64,000 bases of DNA, from assembly GCA_000153445.1 (NCBI GenBank), contig CH672398.1, forward strand, positions 71,728 through 135,727, written 5' to 3'. Positions 1 to 12,873 of this stretch are shown one piece after another. The translations under genes and the position numbers were made by a program. Under the pieces are notes generated by a model. That model was given only the letters and a program-made list of their open reading frames with translations. It had not been told where the DNA came from and did no database searches. Each line of letters opens with the position of its first letter. Positions within the stretch are counted from its first letter, which is position 1. This DNA is from a gamma proteobacterium HTCC2207. GTDB lineage: Bacteria > Pseudomonadota > Gammaproteobacteria > Pseudomonadales > Porticoccaceae.

Positions 1-1407
1 TTTGCCTTTAATGGTGAGCGCTTAACCCTTGATTTCCAAGATATTGAGGTGCGCTCAGTACTGCAAATTATCGCTGAATTTACCTCGCTCAATTTGGTCG
101 CCAGTGACACAGTCACGGGCAATATTACGCTGTGGTTGGACGATGTGCCCTGGGATCAGGCCCTGGAGATTATTCTTAAAGCCAAGGGTTTAGATAAGCG
201 TCAGGAAGGCAATGTACTCATGGTGGCGCCGGCGGCTGAAATTGCTGAGCAGGAGCGCCTGCAGGTCGAGGCCAACAAACAGCTGCAGGAACTGGCACCA
301 TTGGAAACAACGTTCGTTAGAATTAAATATGCTGACGCCGCAGAAATTTTTGAATTGTTTACTGCAAGTCGCGGTGATGAGGGTCAGTCCAGCAGCGGAG
401 GTCGGGAAGGTAATGCCACAACCACCATATTGTCGGAGCGCGGCAGTGCCATAGTTGACGAGCGTACTAACACCATTATTCTCACCGACACAGAAGATAA
501 AATTAACGCCTTTAAGCGTTTGATCGATGAAATTGACGTGCCGATTAAACAGGTGTTGATTGAAGCGCGCATTGTTATCGCCAATACCGATTTCAAAAAG
601 GAACTGGGTGTAACCTGGGGCTTGGCGGGTATAGAAAAGCTGACCGGTGGCACTATTGGTAGCCCATTTGGCGATAAAACTCTGGGCTTTTCGGGACGTA
701 GGTCTGGGTTAACGCCAGGCGCTGGCGTAAAGGAAACCTTTACTTACTCGGCTGATGAGATTGAAACAGACGATGACGGGATTACGACTTATACTCGAAA
801 CTATGATATTGGATTGGGTGACAGTCTGGCGGTGGACTTAGGAGTTGATAATCCAACTGGCTCATTTAGTCTCGGGTATCTAACCGATAATTTCCTGATT
901 GATCTGGAGTTGAGCGCACTGGAGTCTGATGGCTTTGGCGAAATTGTTTCCCAGCCAAAAGTACTTACCGGTGACAAACAGCAAGCGGTGATTAAGTCGG
1001 GAACTGAAATAGCCTACCAAAAGGCTACCTCGAGCGGCGCAACTAGCATAGAATTCAAAGAGGCGGTGTTGCAGCTTGAGGTTACGCCTCAGATTACACC
1101 GGACAACAGAATTATTATGGATCTGCTGGTTTCGCAAGACTCAGTAGGCGCCTTTACTCCCACAGGTGAGCCATCGATCGATATCACTCAGATTGAGACT
1201 CAGGCATTGGTTGGCAATGGGCAGACACTGGTATTGGAGGGTATTTTCCAAACAGAAGAAGTTAATGGCACAGACAAAGTGCCATTGCTGGGCGATTTAC
1301 CCTTTTTGGGTAAGCTGTTTCGAAATGACCTGCGCAATATTGAAAAACGTGAAATACTCAGTTTTATAACACCAAAAATAATTGACGATAATTTGCTGGA
1401 TCGATGA
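1..1407 (+). CDS. pilQ: Type IV pilus secretin PilQ, 3' part (5' end outside window)
   Basis: The reading frame is open from the first base, so this is the C-terminal 468 residues of a longer protein. PilQ forms the outer-membrane ring through which the type IV pilus passes. The first ~65 residues are a small secretin N-type domain (LDFQDIEVRSVLQIIAEF). A second N-domain around residues 100-190 is split by a Ser/Gly-rich insert. The secretin beta-domain fills the last ~250 residues and includes VPLLGDLPFLGKLFR near the C-terminus. It overlaps aroK by the 4-base ATGA, the usual pilQ-aroK coupling in pseudomonad-like bacteria. The other pil genes presumably lie upstream of the window. Confidence 0.95.
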   Translation, partial: FAFNGERLTLDFQDIEVRSVLQIIAEFTSLNLVASDTVTGNITLWLDDVPWDQALEIILKAKGLDKRQEGNVLMVAPAAEIAEQERLQVEANKQLQELAPLETTFVRIKYADAAEIFELFTASRGDEGQSSSGGREGNATTTILSERGSAIVDERTNTIILTDTEDKINAFKRLIDEIDVPIKQVLIEARIVIANTDFKKELGVTWGLAGIEKLTGGTIGSPFGDKTLGFSGRRSGLTPGAGVKETFTYSADEIETDDDGITTYTRNYDIGLGDSLAVDLGVDNPTGSFSLGYLTDNFLIDLELSALESDGFGEIVSQPKVLTGDKQQAVIKSGTEIAYQKATSSGATSIEFKEAVLQLEVTPQITPDNRIIMDLLVSQDSVGAFTPTGEPSIDITQIETQALVGNGQTLVLEGIFQTEEVNGTDKVPLLGDLPFLGKLFRNDLRNIEKREILSFITPKIIDDNLLDR

Positions 1408-1922
1408 AATCACAACATATTTTTCTCGTTGGCCCCATGGGTGCCGGCAAAACTACTATAGGAAAACACCTGGCAGGATTGCTGGGGACAGCCTTTATTG
1501 ATGTGGATTCTGAAATTGAGGCCCGAGCTGGAGCCGATATTCAATGGATATTCGATATGGAAGGTGAGGCCGGTTTTCGCGAGCGTGAGAGCAAGGTGCT
1601 AATCGATCTGGTGGCGGACAAACAGCCAAAAGTCATAGCCACCGGGGGTGGAATTATTCTCAGCGGTGATAATCGTGGAATCCTTCAGTCCAGTGGCTTA
1701 GTCGTTTACCTCTCTGCCACCTTCGAGCAGCTAGTCGAGCGCACCAAGCGAGATAAAACCCGACCGTTGCTGCAGGTTGATGATCGTGAAGCAGTGATTA
1801 AGCAGCTTATCGAAACTCGCAGTCCGCTATACCACCAGGTCGCTGATCTGGTATTTCCTTCAGGGTCCACACAGCCCCTCAAGTTGGCAAAGAAACTGGC
1901 TGAAGCTGTTTCTGCCCTATGA
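1404..1922 (+). CDS. aroK: Shikimate kinase
   Basis: Phosphorylates shikimate at O3 with ATP in the cytosolic pathway to chorismate. The 172-residue length is normal for the family. Visible motifs are the Walker A loop GPMGAGKTT near residue 11, the shikimate-binding DVDSEIE around residue 34, the GGG motif near residue 80 and the lid segment RDKTRPLL around residue 117. The ATG lies inside the pilQ stop (ATGA), so translation is probably coupled. aroB follows after 71 bases, so both pathway genes are probably on one transcript. Confidence 0.97.
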   Translation: MKSQHIFLVGPMGAGKTTIGKHLAGLLGTAFIDVDSEIEARAGADIQWIFDMEGEAGFRERESKVLIDLVADKQPKVIATGGGIILSGDNRGILQSSGLVVYLSATFEQLVERTKRDKTRPLLQVDDREAVIKQLIETRSPLYHQVADLVFPSGSTQPLKLAKKLAEAVSAL

Positions 1923-1993
1923 TAAACTCCTGATTCTATTTTTCGTCGCCACCCTGTGGCTGCGCCCTTTACTAGTCTCAGTCAGAGTGATTC

Positions 1994-3088
1994 ATGGCCT
2001 CAAAATCAACACAAGTTCAGGTTTCTTTGGGTGATCGTTCTTATCCTATTTTTATCGGTTCTGATGAAATTCGTAATGCTGATATAGCCCGCTATGTCAG
2101 CGGCAAAAAGGTCCTGATTGTTACCAATGAGACCATTGTCCCCCTCTACCTTGAATCGCTGCAACAACAATTGTCGGACAAACATGTAGACAGCGTTATT
2201 CTTGCAGATGGTGAGCGGCATAAAAATCTCGAGACGCTAAACCTAATCTTTGATCAGTTGATTGGCGGTCACCATGATCGGAAGACCACGCTGATTGCTT
2301 TGGGTGGCGGTGTAGTCGGTGATATGACTGGTTTCGCCGCGGCCTGTTATCAGCGCGGTGTGCCATTTATTCAGATTCCAACCACATTGCTGGCACAGGT
2401 TGATTCTTCAGTGGGTGGCAAAACCGCTGTTAATCATGCCATGGGTAAAAACATGATCGGCGCTTTCTATCAGCCTCAGGCGGTGATTATTGATACAGAT
2501 ACACTGTCTACGCTACCTGATCGAGAGTTTTATGCTGGTCTTGCTGAGGTGATAAAGTACGGCTTGATTGTTGATGCTGACTTTTTCCAGTGGTTGGAAA
2601 ATAATATTGACCTGTTATTGCAGCGTGATAAGCGGGCGCTGGCTTATGCCATAGAGCTTTCATGTAAGAGCAAGGCGCGCATTGTTGCCGAAGATGAGAC
2701 TGAGCAGGGTATCCGGGCTATCTTAAATTTAGGCCACACCTTTGGTCACGCCATTGAAACCTTCCAGAACTACAAGCAGTGGATTCACGGCGAAGCGGTT
2801 GCTGCGGGAATGGTTATGGCCGCCGAGCTGTCGGTGGTCACTGGGGACCTCCCTGAAGCGGATTTGCAGAGGACTAAAGCGCTTTTGCAGCGCTGTTCAT
2901 TGCCTGTGACTCCTCCTGCAGATATGACGTCGGATGATTTTGCTCGGTTAATGCTCAGAGATAAGAAAGTCCTAGATGGACAGTTACGTCTGGTGCTGCT
3001 CAAGCGCCTCGGCGAAGCTTGGGTTACCGACCAGTTTTCAATTGATCACCTCAATCAGGTATTGACCAAAGCCTGTGCTGCCAGTTAA
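1994..3088 (+). CDS. aroB: 3-dehydroquinate synthase
   Basis: Converts DAHP to 3-dehydroquinate, the second step of the shikimate pathway, using NAD and a divalent metal. The 364-residue protein has the family's [13 protein letters not shown] loop near residue 103, [19 protein letters not shown] near residue 130, and metal-ligand segments AEVIKYG and [10 protein letters not shown]. aroK-aroB adjacency is conserved. No damX-like gene follows, although one often separates aroB from gltB in related genomes; only 248 non-coding bases do so here. Confidence 0.97.
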   Translation: MASKSTQVQVSLGDRSYPIFIGSDEIRNADIARYVSGKKVLIVTNETIVPLYLESLQQQLSDKHVDSVILADGERHKNLETLNLIFDQLIGGHHDRKTTLIALGGGVVGDMTGFAAACYQRGVPFIQIPTTLLAQVDSSVGGKTAVNHAMGKNMIGAFYQPQAVIIDTDTLSTLPDREFYAGLAEVIKYGLIVDADFFQWLENNIDLLLQRDKRALAYAIELSCKSKARIVAEDETEQGIRAILNLGHTFGHAIETFQNYKQWIHGEAVAAGMVMAAELSVVTGDLPEADLQRTKALLQRCSLPVTPPADMTSDDFARLMLRDKKVLDGQLRLVLLKRLGEAWVTDQFSIDHLNQVLTKACAAS

Positions 3089-3097
3089 AAGCCTGGG

Positions 3098-3119
3098 GTC
3101 GTGTATTCTACGACTTTTT
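3098..3119 (+). terminator. Possible weak terminator after aroB
   Basis: GTCGT and ACGAC can pair across a 7-base loop, followed directly by TTTTT. The stem is short, so this is only a candidate end for the pilQ-aroK-aroB transcript. The rest of the 248-base spacer before gltB must hold the gltB promoter, but I see no clear -35/-10 pair. Confidence 0.35.
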
Positions 3120-3336
3120 CGTCTCAATTAGGCTCCATACCGCCGTTTAGTGCGTACAGACAATTGTCGAACAGTTTTGCAATGTGTAGAATGCGCATCA
3201 CTTTGTCTGGTTAGCCTATCTGTGTTTCTCAAGGCTGTTATCACTTTGCTCTTTAGTGCTGTTTTATTAGCGCATCCCGGCGCTGGTATAGCGCTGCGTT
3301 GAGAGTTTAACTTGGAATTTTACTTAGAGTTTATTT

Positions 3337-6300
3337 ATGGCTCAGAGCTTATGTCGGCTTGACGATTTTAAAGATAATTGCGGTTTTGGTTTAATTGCTC
3401 ATATTAAGGGCAAGACAAGTCACAGTTTGCTGCTGAACGCGATTCAGGCACTCACCTGTATGACTCACCGTGGCGGTGTTGCCGCCGATGGTAAAACCGG
3501 TGATGGCTGTGGTCTATTGATGCAAAAGCCCGACAGCTTTTTGCGCACAGTGTTGCGAGATAGCCAGCAGATAGAGCTTCCCGAGCTCTATGCAGTCGGT
3601 GCTGTGATGCTTAACACCGATGATCAGCAGCGCAGTGCAGCGAAAAATATTCTCGAACAAGAACTGACTGCTCAGGGTCTGAAAATTCTCGCATGGCGCG
3701 ATGTCCCTACTGATAACAACTGCTTGGGCCCGATTGCGATTGAGTCGCTGCCGGCCTTTGAGCAGGTTTTTGTCGGCCCAGGTGAGATCACTGACGAGAA
3801 GCACTTTAGTGCGCGTCTGTTTATGGGCCGCCGCAAGGCTGAAAAACAGCTCACTGATGACACCAGCTTCCATATTGCTAGCCTCGGCACCAATATTCTT
3901 AGCTACAAAGGGCTGATGATGCCCGTAGATCTGCCAGGGTTCTATTTGGACTTGGCAGATGAACGTTTAGAGACGGCGATCTGTGTGTTTCACCAGCGTT
4001 TTTCAACCAACACCATGCCCAGGTGGCCACTTGCCCAACCCTTTAGAATGTTGGCGCACAATGGCGAGATCAACACTATTGTGGGCAACCGCAACTGGTC
4101 GGTTGCGCGCACACCTAAATACCGCACCGATCTATTACCCGACCTGGCTGAAGCTGCGCCGTTGGTTAATCGCACTGGCTCAGATTCATCTAGCCTCGAC
4201 AATATGCTCGAAATGCTGGTTACCGGTGGTATGGACCTGCACCTCGCTGTACGAACTCTGGTTCCGCCAGCCTGGCAGAATGTTGAAGATCGGAATCCAG
4301 ATCATCGCGCACTTTACGACTACCTTTCGATGCACCAAGAACCCTGGGATGGCCCAGCAGGTCTGGTTATTACCGATGGCCGGTTTGCCGTTTGTACCCT
4401 AGATCGCAATGGTCTGCGTCCCTCGCGCTACGTGATTACCAATGACGATGTGATTACCGTTGCATCGGAAATCGGCGTGTATGACTACCGCAGTGAAGAT
4501 GTGGTTGCCAAAGGGCGTCTTGGGCCCGGCGATATATTGTCGATTGATACTCAGGAAGGAAAAATCTTTTTCCGCGATGAGATTGAAGATCAGCTAGCCG
4601 CTCGCCACCCTTACAAAGAGTGGCTCGAAGACGGCCGTTACGCTATTCAATCCAGCTTTGATCGGGACAGTATCGAAATTGAAGGCAGCCTCAGCCGCGA
4701 TCAAATTAAATGCTACATGAAGATGTTCCAAGTCTCCTTTGAAGAGCGGGACCAGGTTTTGCGTCCATTGGCCGAGGGCGGTCAAGAGGCCACGGGCTCT
4801 ATGGGTGACGATATCCCCATGGCCGTGCTATCGAAGAAGCAACGAAATTTGTTTGATTATTTCCGTCAGCAGTTTGCTCAGGTGACTAACCCACCGATTG
4901 ATCCGCTGCGTGAGGCCATAGTCATGTCTCTGGGCGTGGAGCTGGGTCAAGAAGAGAGCGTATTCGCTGAAAACCCGTATTTGGGTGCGCGAATTGGCCT
5001 ATCTAGCCCAGTGCTTTCACCGCGCAAATACTATGCTCTGAAACGCAACGAGTTTGAGCAGTTCCCGGTGGCTAAATTTGCCCTTAACTACGATGCGTCA
5101 GAAGAGAATTTGCAACAAGCGATTCAGCGCGTCTGTGTTGAAGTGGCTGACGCAGTTCGCGGCGGCGCCGTTATCTGTATTCTCTCAGATCATAATATTA
5201 GCCCCGAAAAGCAGCCGATCCATATTTTATTGGCGGTGGGTGCTGTGCATAATTACCTTATTGAACAGGGTCTGCGCACCGATGCCAACATAGTTGCCAG
5301 TACAGGCTATGCTCGCGATTCACACCAAATTGCGACCTTAATCGGGTGCGGTGCGTCACTGGTTTATCCTTATCTCAGCTATCATGTGCTCTGCGATCTG
5401 ATCAGCAGTGGCGAGCTGTTAGTCGATGTGGATACAGCTTTTAAACAGTACCGCAAAGGCATCAATAAAGGCCTGCTAAAAATACTCTCGAAAATGGGTA
5501 TTTCTACCATTGCTTCCTATCGTGGCGCACTGCTATTTGAAGCTATTGGTCTCAGCACAGAAGTGATCGACCTCTGTTTCCCCGGTCTTGTCAGTCGTCT
5601 TGAAGGCGCTACTTTTGAGGATATCGAAGTTGATCAGGCTGCTCTTAAAAAGCTGGCATGGAAGCTGCGCAAGCCGATCGAACCTGGCGGCCTGCTGAAA
5701 TATGTTCACGGTCAGGAATACCACGCTTACAATCCAGATGTGGTGCAGACCCTTCACAGTGCTGTTCAGAACGGTGATTACAAGGCCTTTACCGAATATG
5801 CTGGTCTGGTGAACAACCGTCCGGTCTCTTCGCTTCGTGACTTACTGAAATTGAATGCGAACTGCACGCCGATAGACATTGAGTCAGTTGAGTCAGTATC
5901 GGATATCGTCAAGCGCTTTGACTCTGCCGGTATGTCTCTCGGTGCACTTTCGCCGGAGGCCCACGAGTCTCTGGCAGAAGCCATGAATACTCTCGGTGGG
6001 CGCTCCAACTCCGGTGAAGGCGGTGAAGATCCAGCGCGTTACGGCACTATTAAGTCATCGAAAATTAAGCAGATCGCCTCCGGTCGATTTGGTGTTACGC
6101 CGGCCTATCTCTCCAGTGCTGAAGTTCTGCAGATTAAAGTGGCTCAGGGTGCTAAGCCCGGCGAAGGGGGCCAGTTGCCCGGTGGCAAGGTCAACGAGCT
6201 AATTGCTCGACTGCGCTTCTCCGTGCCTGGTGTGACATTGATATCACCACCGCCGCACCATGATATTTATTCCATCGAAGATCTCGCTCAGCTGATCTTT

Positions 6301-7794
6301 GACTTAAAGCAGGTCAACCCAAGTGCACTAGTCTCAGTGAAGCTAGTATCACGTCCGGGAGTTGGCACTATTGCCGCGGGTGTGGCCAAGGCCTACGCTG
6401 ATCTGATTACGATTTCTGGCTACGATGGCGGTACTGCCGCGAGTCCTTTGAGTTCGATACGCTACGCTGGATCACCTTGGGAGCTAGGCCTGACTGAAAC
6501 CCATCAGACGCTTCGCGCCAATGATCTGCGCAGCAAGGTTCGGGTGCAGACTGATGGTGGTTTGAAAACCGGTTTGGATGTGATTAAAGCAGCCATTTTG
6601 GGTGCTGAGAGCTTTGGCTTTGGTACCGGACCCATGGTTGCACTGGGCTGCAAGTATCTGCGTATCTGCCACCTGAACAACTGCGCCACTGGCGTAGCGA
6701 CTCAGGATGAGCGTCTGCGCAATGATCACTATCGCGGCACCGTGGCTATGGCGACTAACTTCTTTAAGTTTATTGCCATGGAAACCCGCGAGTGGCTCGC
6801 CGTTTTGGGTGTCAGTTCACTGGAGCAGCTGATCGGTCGTGTTGATCTATTGGAAACTCTGCCAGGTGATACCAGTAAGCAGCAGCATTTAGATCTTTCA
6901 CCACTGCTGGAAGTGCGGCCTGAGTTAGATGGCAAACCTCAGACCTGTTCAGAGCCCAAAAATAATCCGCTAGATCAGGGTTTACTGGCAGAAGAAATGG
7001 TTGAGCAAGCACTTCCGTTTATTGAGTCTCAGAGTGGCGGTAGCTTCAACTTTACCGTCAATAACTGTGACCGCTCCATCGGTGCTCGATTGTCTGGTGA
7101 AATAGCTAAACGCTATGGCAACACTGGCATGTCAGCCGCGCCGATTCGATTGAATTTAAAAGGTGTTGCTGGACAGTCTCTCGGTGTCTGGAACGCCGGT
7201 GGCTTAGAGCTTTATCTGGAAGGTGATGCCAATGATTATGTTGGCAAGGGTATGGCTGGCGGCAAGATTATCTTGCGTCCACCCAGCGATAGTCGCTTTG
7301 ATTCCAATGACACGCCGATTATGGGCAACACCTGCCTCTACGGCGCCACCGGGGGCCGTCTGCACGCTGCAGGTACGGTCGGCGAACGCTTTGCGGTGCG
7401 CAACTCAGGTGCCACAGCCGTAGTCGAAGGCGCCGGCGATCACTGTTGTGAATATATGACTGGCGGCATAGTGGCCGTACTGGGTGCCGCAGGTTACAAC
7501 TTTGGCGCTGGTATGACGGGTGGCTTTGCCTATGTTCTCGATATGGAGCGTGAGTTTGTCGATCGCTACAATATGGAGCTGGTGGATATTCAGCGTATTA
7601 CAGCTGAGGCCACGGAATCCCATCGAGTATTCCTTAAAAATATGATCCGCGAGCATGTCGCAGAGACTGGCAGCGCATGGGGACAAGAACTGATTAGTAA
7701 TTTTTCTGATTACGCACCGAGGTTTTGGTTGGTTAAGCCAAAAGCGGCATCCCTGAACAGCCTTTTAGCTCAGGCCCATGACAACCCGCAATAG
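3337..7794 (+). CDS. gltB: Glutamate synthase (NADPH) large subunit
   Basis: Hydrolyses glutamine and transfers the ammonia to 2-oxoglutarate in central nitrogen assimilation. At 1485 residues it is the normal size. Cys15, in the CGFGL motif, would be the N-terminal nucleophile after removal of a 14-residue propeptide. The order is class II amidotransferase (15 to ~430), central domain, FMN-binding synthase domain (~850-1250) and C-terminal GXGXG beta-helix (~1280-1440). The 3Fe-4S cysteines are Cys1105, Cys1111 and Cys1116. gltD follows after 19 bases, giving both subunits from one operon. Confidence 0.98.
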   Translation: MAQSLCRLDDFKDNCGFGLIAHIKGKTSHSLLLNAIQALTCMTHRGGVAADGKTGDGCGLLMQKPDSFLRTVLRDSQQIELPELYAVGAVMLNTDDQQRSAAKNILEQELTAQGLKILAWRDVPTDNNCLGPIAIESLPAFEQVFVGPGEITDEKHFSARLFMGRRKAEKQLTDDTSFHIASLGTNILSYKGLMMPVDLPGFYLDLADERLETAICVFHQRFSTNTMPRWPLAQPFRMLAHNGEINTIVGNRNWSVARTPKYRTDLLPDLAEAAPLVNRTGSDSSSLDNMLEMLVTGGMDLHLAVRTLVPPAWQNVEDRNPDHRALYDYLSMHQEPWDGPAGLVITDGRFAVCTLDRNGLRPSRYVITNDDVITVASEIGVYDYRSEDVVAKGRLGPGDILSIDTQEGKIFFRDEIEDQLAARHPYKEWLEDGRYAIQSSFDRDSIEIEGSLSRDQIKCYMKMFQVSFEERDQVLRPLAEGGQEATGSMGDDIPMAVLSKKQRNLFDYFRQQFAQVTNPPIDPLREAIVMSLGVELGQEESVFAENPYLGARIGLSSPVLSPRKYYALKRNEFEQFPVAKFALNYDASEENLQQAIQRVCVEVADAVRGGAVICILSDHNISPEKQPIHILLAVGAVHNYLIEQGLRTDANIVASTGYARDSHQIATLIGCGASLVYPYLSYHVLCDLISSGELLVDVDTAFKQYRKGINKGLLKILSKMGISTIASYRGALLFEAIGLSTEVIDLCFPGLVSRLEGATFEDIEVDQAALKKLAWKLRKPIEPGGLLKYVHGQEYHAYNPDVVQTLHSAVQNGDYKAFTEYAGLVNNRPVSSLRDLLKLNANCTPIDIESVESVSDIVKRFDSAGMSLGALSPEAHESLAEAMNTLGGRSNSGEGGEDPARYGTIKSSKIKQIASGRFGVTPAYLSSAEVLQIKVAQGAKPGEGGQLPGGKVNELIARLRFSVPGVTLISPPPHHDIYSIEDLAQLIFDLKQVNPSALVSVKLVSRPGVGTIAAGVAKAYADLITISGYDGGTAASPLSSIRYAGSPWELGLTETHQTLRANDLRSKVRVQTDGGLKTGLDVIKAAILGAESFGFGTGPMVALGCKYLRICHLNNCATGVATQDERLRNDHYRGTVAMATNFFKFIAMETREWLAVLGVSSLEQLIGRVDLLETLPGDTSKQQHLDLSPLLEVRPELDGKPQTCSEPKNNPLDQGLLAEEMVEQALPFIESQSGGSFNFTVNNCDRSIGARLSGEIAKRYGNTGMSAAPIRLNLKGVAGQSLGVWNAGGLELYLEGDANDYVGKGMAGGKIILRPPSDSRFDSNDTPIMGNTCLYGATGGRLHAAGTVGERFAVRNSGATAVVEGAGDHCCEYMTGGIVAVLGAAGYNFGAGMTGGFAYVLDMEREFVDRYNMELVDIQRITAEATESHRVFLKNMIREHVAETGSAWGQELISNFSDYAPRFWLVKPKAASLNSLLAQAHDNPQ

Positions 7795-7804
7795 CGTTGA
7801 TTAG

Positions 7805-9247
<1,443 letters not shown>

Positions 9248-9311
9248 TCCGCAGCATCGACTATATTGCCGCTAACTTTATTGCACTAACTTTTATTATT
9301 TTGGAAATTGA

Positions 9312-10370
9312 ATGTCTGAATTAAAGAACGACCGATTTCTCAAGGCGCTGATGCGCCGGCCTGTCGACCGCACGCCTGTGTGGATGATGCGTCAAGCCGG
9401 CCGTTACCTGCCCGAGTACCGGGCCGTTAGAGCTCAGGCCGGCGACTTTATGAGTCTGTGCAAGAACACTGAGCTTGCCTGTGAAGTGACGCTGCAGCCT
9501 CTAGAGCGCTATGAGATGGATGCGGCAATTCTGTTCTCGGATATTTTGACCATCCCTGATGCCATGGGATTGGGCCTCTATTTTGAAACGGGAGAGGGTC
9601 CTAAGTTTCGCAAGCCAGTCAGAACTGAGGCAGATATTGACGCTCTTGAAGTGATCGATACCGCTAGTGATCTTGCCTACGTCACCGACGCAGTGACCAT
9701 GATTCGCCGCGAACTCAATGGTCGTGTGCCGCTGATCGGCTTTTCCGGCAGTCCTTGGACATTGGCCACTTACATGGTTGAAGGTCAGAGCAGCCGTGAC
9801 TTTGCTCGCGCTAAAACCATGCTCTATACCCAGCCCGAATTAATGCATCAGCTGCTGGAAAAGTTATCCCTGTCGGTCATTGATTACCTCAACGCTCAGA
9901 TCCGTGCCGGAGCGCAGGTAGTCCAGATATTTGATACCTGGGGTGGCGCGCTGAGCCATGCCGCTTACGCAGAGTTCTCTCTGGCCTATATGCAGAAAAT
10001 TGTCGATGGCTTAATCAGTCACCACGACGGTCGCGATGTGCCGGTTATTTTATTCACCAAGGGCGGTGGGCTGTGGCTTGAAAAGATGGCCGACACCGGT
10101 TGTCACGCACTGGGTCTGGATTGGAGTACCGATATTGCCGCTGCCAAGGGCCGCGTTGGCGATAGAGTTGCTCTGCAAGGTAACATGGATCCAGCAGTGT
10201 TAAGAGCTGATCCCGCCGTAATCGAGTCCCAGGTTGAGTCTATTCTCAAGGGGTTTGGCGCTGGTTCCGGGCACATCTTTAACCTTGGTCATGGAATTAC
10301 ACCAGATATAAACCCAGACCATGTGAAAGTGTTTATTGATGCCGTTCACAAGTTTTCTGCAAAGTACTGA
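9312..10370 (+). CDS. hemE: Uroporphyrinogen decarboxylase
   Basis: Removes four carboxyl groups from uroporphyrinogen III to give coproporphyrinogen III in haem synthesis. The 352 residues are typical. Signatures are [11 protein letters not shown] near residue 27, which binds substrate, [12 protein letters not shown] holding the catalytic Asp, and the C-terminal FNLGHGI. The position behind gltBD is conserved in pseudomonad relatives. The enzyme supplies haem that the ccm operon at the other end of the window would attach to c-type cytochromes. Confidence 0.97.
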   Translation: MSELKNDRFLKALMRRPVDRTPVWMMRQAGRYLPEYRAVRAQAGDFMSLCKNTELACEVTLQPLERYEMDAAILFSDILTIPDAMGLGLYFETGEGPKFRKPVRTEADIDALEVIDTASDLAYVTDAVTMIRRELNGRVPLIGFSGSPWTLATYMVEGQSSRDFARAKTMLYTQPELMHQLLEKLSLSVIDYLNAQIRAGAQVVQIFDTWGGALSHAAYAEFSLAYMQKIVDGLISHHDGRDVPVILFTKGGGLWLEKMADTGCHALGLDWSTDIAAAKGRVGDRVALQGNMDPAVLRADPAVIESQVESILKGFGAGSGHIFNLGHGITPDINPDHVKVFIDAVHKFSAKY

Positions 10371-10500
10371 TTTACCCTAGCTCTTCTTAGTCTATATTTA
10401 CTAAAACCGCACCGGCGCACGCTTTTACTCTGGTAGAAGCGTTACATTTCGATACGGTCCGGTTTTGTATAAATAGCGCTGAGAGAGATCTAAAAACTGT

Positions 10501-11949
10501 ATGTCACTACAGCAACTTAAAGTCTTTATTCATGAACTTGAAGTGGGAATGTTTGTTTCCGCGCTAGACAAGCCATGGGCTGAGACGCCATTCCCCATAC
10601 AGGGTTTTCTGATTAAAAACGCCGCCGACGCGTCCCGCGTCAAAGCCTATTGTGACTACATCTATATAGATATCGCTAAAGGTATTTCACCGCTGGATTT
10701 AAAAAGTCCCGCTGCCGGTAGCCGACAATTCAACAATGACCTGCGCAACAAAGCTCAGGACATCAATCCGGTTGTTCGCGGCTTAATGGATCATCGCCAA
10801 CTTGCCGCCCCGCGCAGCTTTGTTATCAAATCCGATATATACCGAAAAACCGTCGAGCTCTCTAAAGAGATGCCCGCTGCGCGAAGAGTGATGAATAATT
10901 TGGTTGGTTGTCTTAGTGTTGCAACTCGTCAAATCACCAAGGGCGGTCAGTTTAATCTGCACCAATTACAGCAGTCAGTGGACGATATGGTGGACAGCGT
11001 TGTGCGCTGTCCCGATGCCTTTACCTGGTTGTTGCAGTTGCGCGCCAAGGATCGACATACCCATGATCACAGCATCCGTTCCGGTCTCTGGGCGACTCAG
11101 TTTGCCCGCCATATTGGGCTTGAATTAGATCAACTAAAAGACCTCTGTCTCGCCTGTCTGTTAAAGGATATAGGCAAGTCTGAAATGGATCGAACTCTGT
11201 TGCGCAAGTCAGATCGCAACGATGTGGAAGAGGCAGAATACCGTGGCTTTGTTAGCGCCAGTCTAGAAAAGCTAAAGCAATCTGACTTCGATAATCGCCG
11301 TGTTATGAATATTATTAAATTCCACTGTGAGCGATTTGACGGCAGAGGGTTTCCAAAAGGATGCAGCGGTCAGCGCATTCCCTTCTTGGCCGCGATTGTC
11401 GGTATCGCCTCTGAGTTTGATCGTCTCTGCAATCCCCGTGAAGTAGCGGCGGTACTGACACCTTCAAAAGCTACTGGCAGACTCTACGAACTTCGTGGCC
11501 GCGTTTTTGCCGAGGATTTGGTCGTTGAGTTTATTCAGTCCGTGGGGCTCTATCCGGCTGGAACAGTAGTGGAATTGACCACAGGTGATCAGGGCATGGT
11601 GATCGAGCAAAATCCCAAGTCGCGGTTGTCACCCAGACTGGCGATTTTTGACTCAGTTGAGGGCAAGGTTAACCCTGAGAACTATATTTTTGTCGATCTT
11701 AAAAATGAAGATAGAGCCCGTGCTCAGCTGCAAAAGTTTGGCACACGCCGCGCCTATGATGTGGGTAAGTTGGCCATAGTTAAAGATATCGACTCGGAAA
11801 AACTCGGTGTCGACGAGAAAATGCTAAACCTACTTATCACCAAGCCTTTTTCCCTGTCTGCCAATACTGGACTGTTGACGCAAAGCCAGCGGCAGTCAGA
11901 GCCTAGAGATGGTTTTTTTGCTGCGTTAAAACATCGCTTACTCGGCTAG
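10501..11949 (+). CDS. HD-GYP-type protein with altered HD motif
   Basis: The 482-residue protein starts with a DUF3391-like region (about 1-140, beginning LKVFIHELEVGMFV). An HD-GYP-type domain follows at about 170-330; active members cleave cyclic di-GMP. The metal-binding HDIGK signature reads KDIGK here (Lys222-Asp223), so a key histidine is missing. The later HHE-DGSGYP motif reads FHCERFDGRGFP. The C-terminal ~120 residues are unassigned. A role as a cyclic-di-GMP sensor or scaffold without full catalysis is inferred. The stop lies four bases from the convergent psd stop. Confidence 0.85.
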   Translation: MSLQQLKVFIHELEVGMFVSALDKPWAETPFPIQGFLIKNAADASRVKAYCDYIYIDIAKGISPLDLKSPAAGSRQFNNDLRNKAQDINPVVRGLMDHRQLAAPRSFVIKSDIYRKTVELSKEMPAARRVMNNLVGCLSVATRQITKGGQFNLHQLQQSVDDMVDSVVRCPDAFTWLLQLRAKDRHTHDHSIRSGLWATQFARHIGLELDQLKDLCLACLLKDIGKSEMDRTLLRKSDRNDVEEAEYRGFVSASLEKLKQSDFDNRRVMNIIKFHCERFDGRGFPKGCSGQRIPFLAAIVGIASEFDRLCNPREVAAVLTPSKATGRLYELRGRVFAEDLVVEFIQSVGLYPAGTVVELTTGDQGMVIEQNPKSRLSPRLAIFDSVEGKVNPENYIFVDLKNEDRARAQLQKFGTRRAYDVGKLAIVKDIDSEKLGVDEKMLNLLITKPFSLSANTGLLTQSQRQSEPRDGFFAALKHRLLG

Positions 11950-11953
11950 TTTC

Positions 11954-12805
11954 CTATTTGTAACTGGCGATCTTTTCTCCCATCTGAACAGCGGCCTTAG
12001 GAATAAATGAATCCTGCCAGTCAATTTTGTCCTGTTGAAATAACAAAATAACCGTTGAGCCAAACTTAAAACGTCCTATCTCCTCACCTTTATCAAAGCT
12101 TAGGTCACGGCCTGAAAAATCTGCGTTGCGCACCGCGCCGCGTCCAGGTGTTTCAAATCCGCCCCATACGGTTTCTATACCGGCCACTAACATGGCACCG
12201 ACAAATACCAGTGCAAATTGCCCCAGTTCCGAATCGAACTGACAGACTAATCGTTCGTTGCGGGCAAATAGGCCGGGAAGAGCCTGAGCGGTTTTATCAT
12301 TGACAGAAAAAAGATCGCCGGGAATATAGCGCGTGCTGATGAGTGTGCCGGCAATAGGCATATGCACACGATGATAGTCTTTCGGCGACAGATAGATTGT
12401 TGTGAAAGCGCCGTCCTGATACAGCTTGGCCTCTTCGGAATCGCCGAGCAGGCGACTGGCTGAGTAGTCGCTGCCCTTAGCTTGGATAATTCGTTGCTGG
12501 GTAATGGGTCCAGCCTGACTGACTGCGCCGTCGGCGGGCGAGACCAGGGCTTTTGGGTCTTGATCCATTGGGCGTGCGCCATCTTTTAGGGCGCGAGTAA
12601 AAAAGTCATTAAAGTTTTTATAATCATCCAGGTCGCTACTTGCGGCTTCACTGATATTGATATCGAAGGCGGCAATAGCGCGTTTGATAAGCAGGTTTTT
12701 TAGCCAGGGCATCTTCGATTCCGCGGCTCGAGCAATCAGTCTTGAGAGGGCGTGCTGGGGAAGTAGTCGCTGCAGAGCAACAAATAATTCTGCTTGGTGA
12801 TTCAT
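11954..12805 (-). CDS. psd: Phosphatidylserine decarboxylase proenzyme
   Basis: Makes phosphatidylethanolamine at the inner membrane. The 283-residue proenzyme has the PADGAVS segment, the catalytic His region DYHRVHMP and the self-cleavage motif GST at residues 249-251. Ser250 would become the pyruvoyl group of the small subunit. The residue before GST is Phe instead of the more usual Leu. It follows the rhodanese gene and rsgA on the same strand; rhdA-psd is a known pseudomonad neighbourhood. Confidence 0.96.
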   Translation of the reverse strand: MNHQAELFVALQRLLPQHALSRLIARAAESKMPWLKNLLIKRAIAAFDINISEAASSDLDDYKNFNDFFTRALKDGARPMDQDPKALVSPADGAVSQAGPITQQRIIQAKGSDYSASRLLGDSEEAKLYQDGAFTTIYLSPKDYHRVHMPIAGTLISTRYIPGDLFSVNDKTAQALPGLFARNERLVCQFDSELGQFALVFVGAMLVAGIETVWGGFETPGRGAVRNADFSGRDLSFDKGEEIGRFKFGSTVILLFQQDKIDWQDSFIPKAAVQMGEKIASYK

Positions 12806-12873
12806 AGTGTCAAACTCTTAATTAATTGTTAATTTGGTCTTTGGTCGCGCCATCGGTGTCTCAAATAAAAAGC

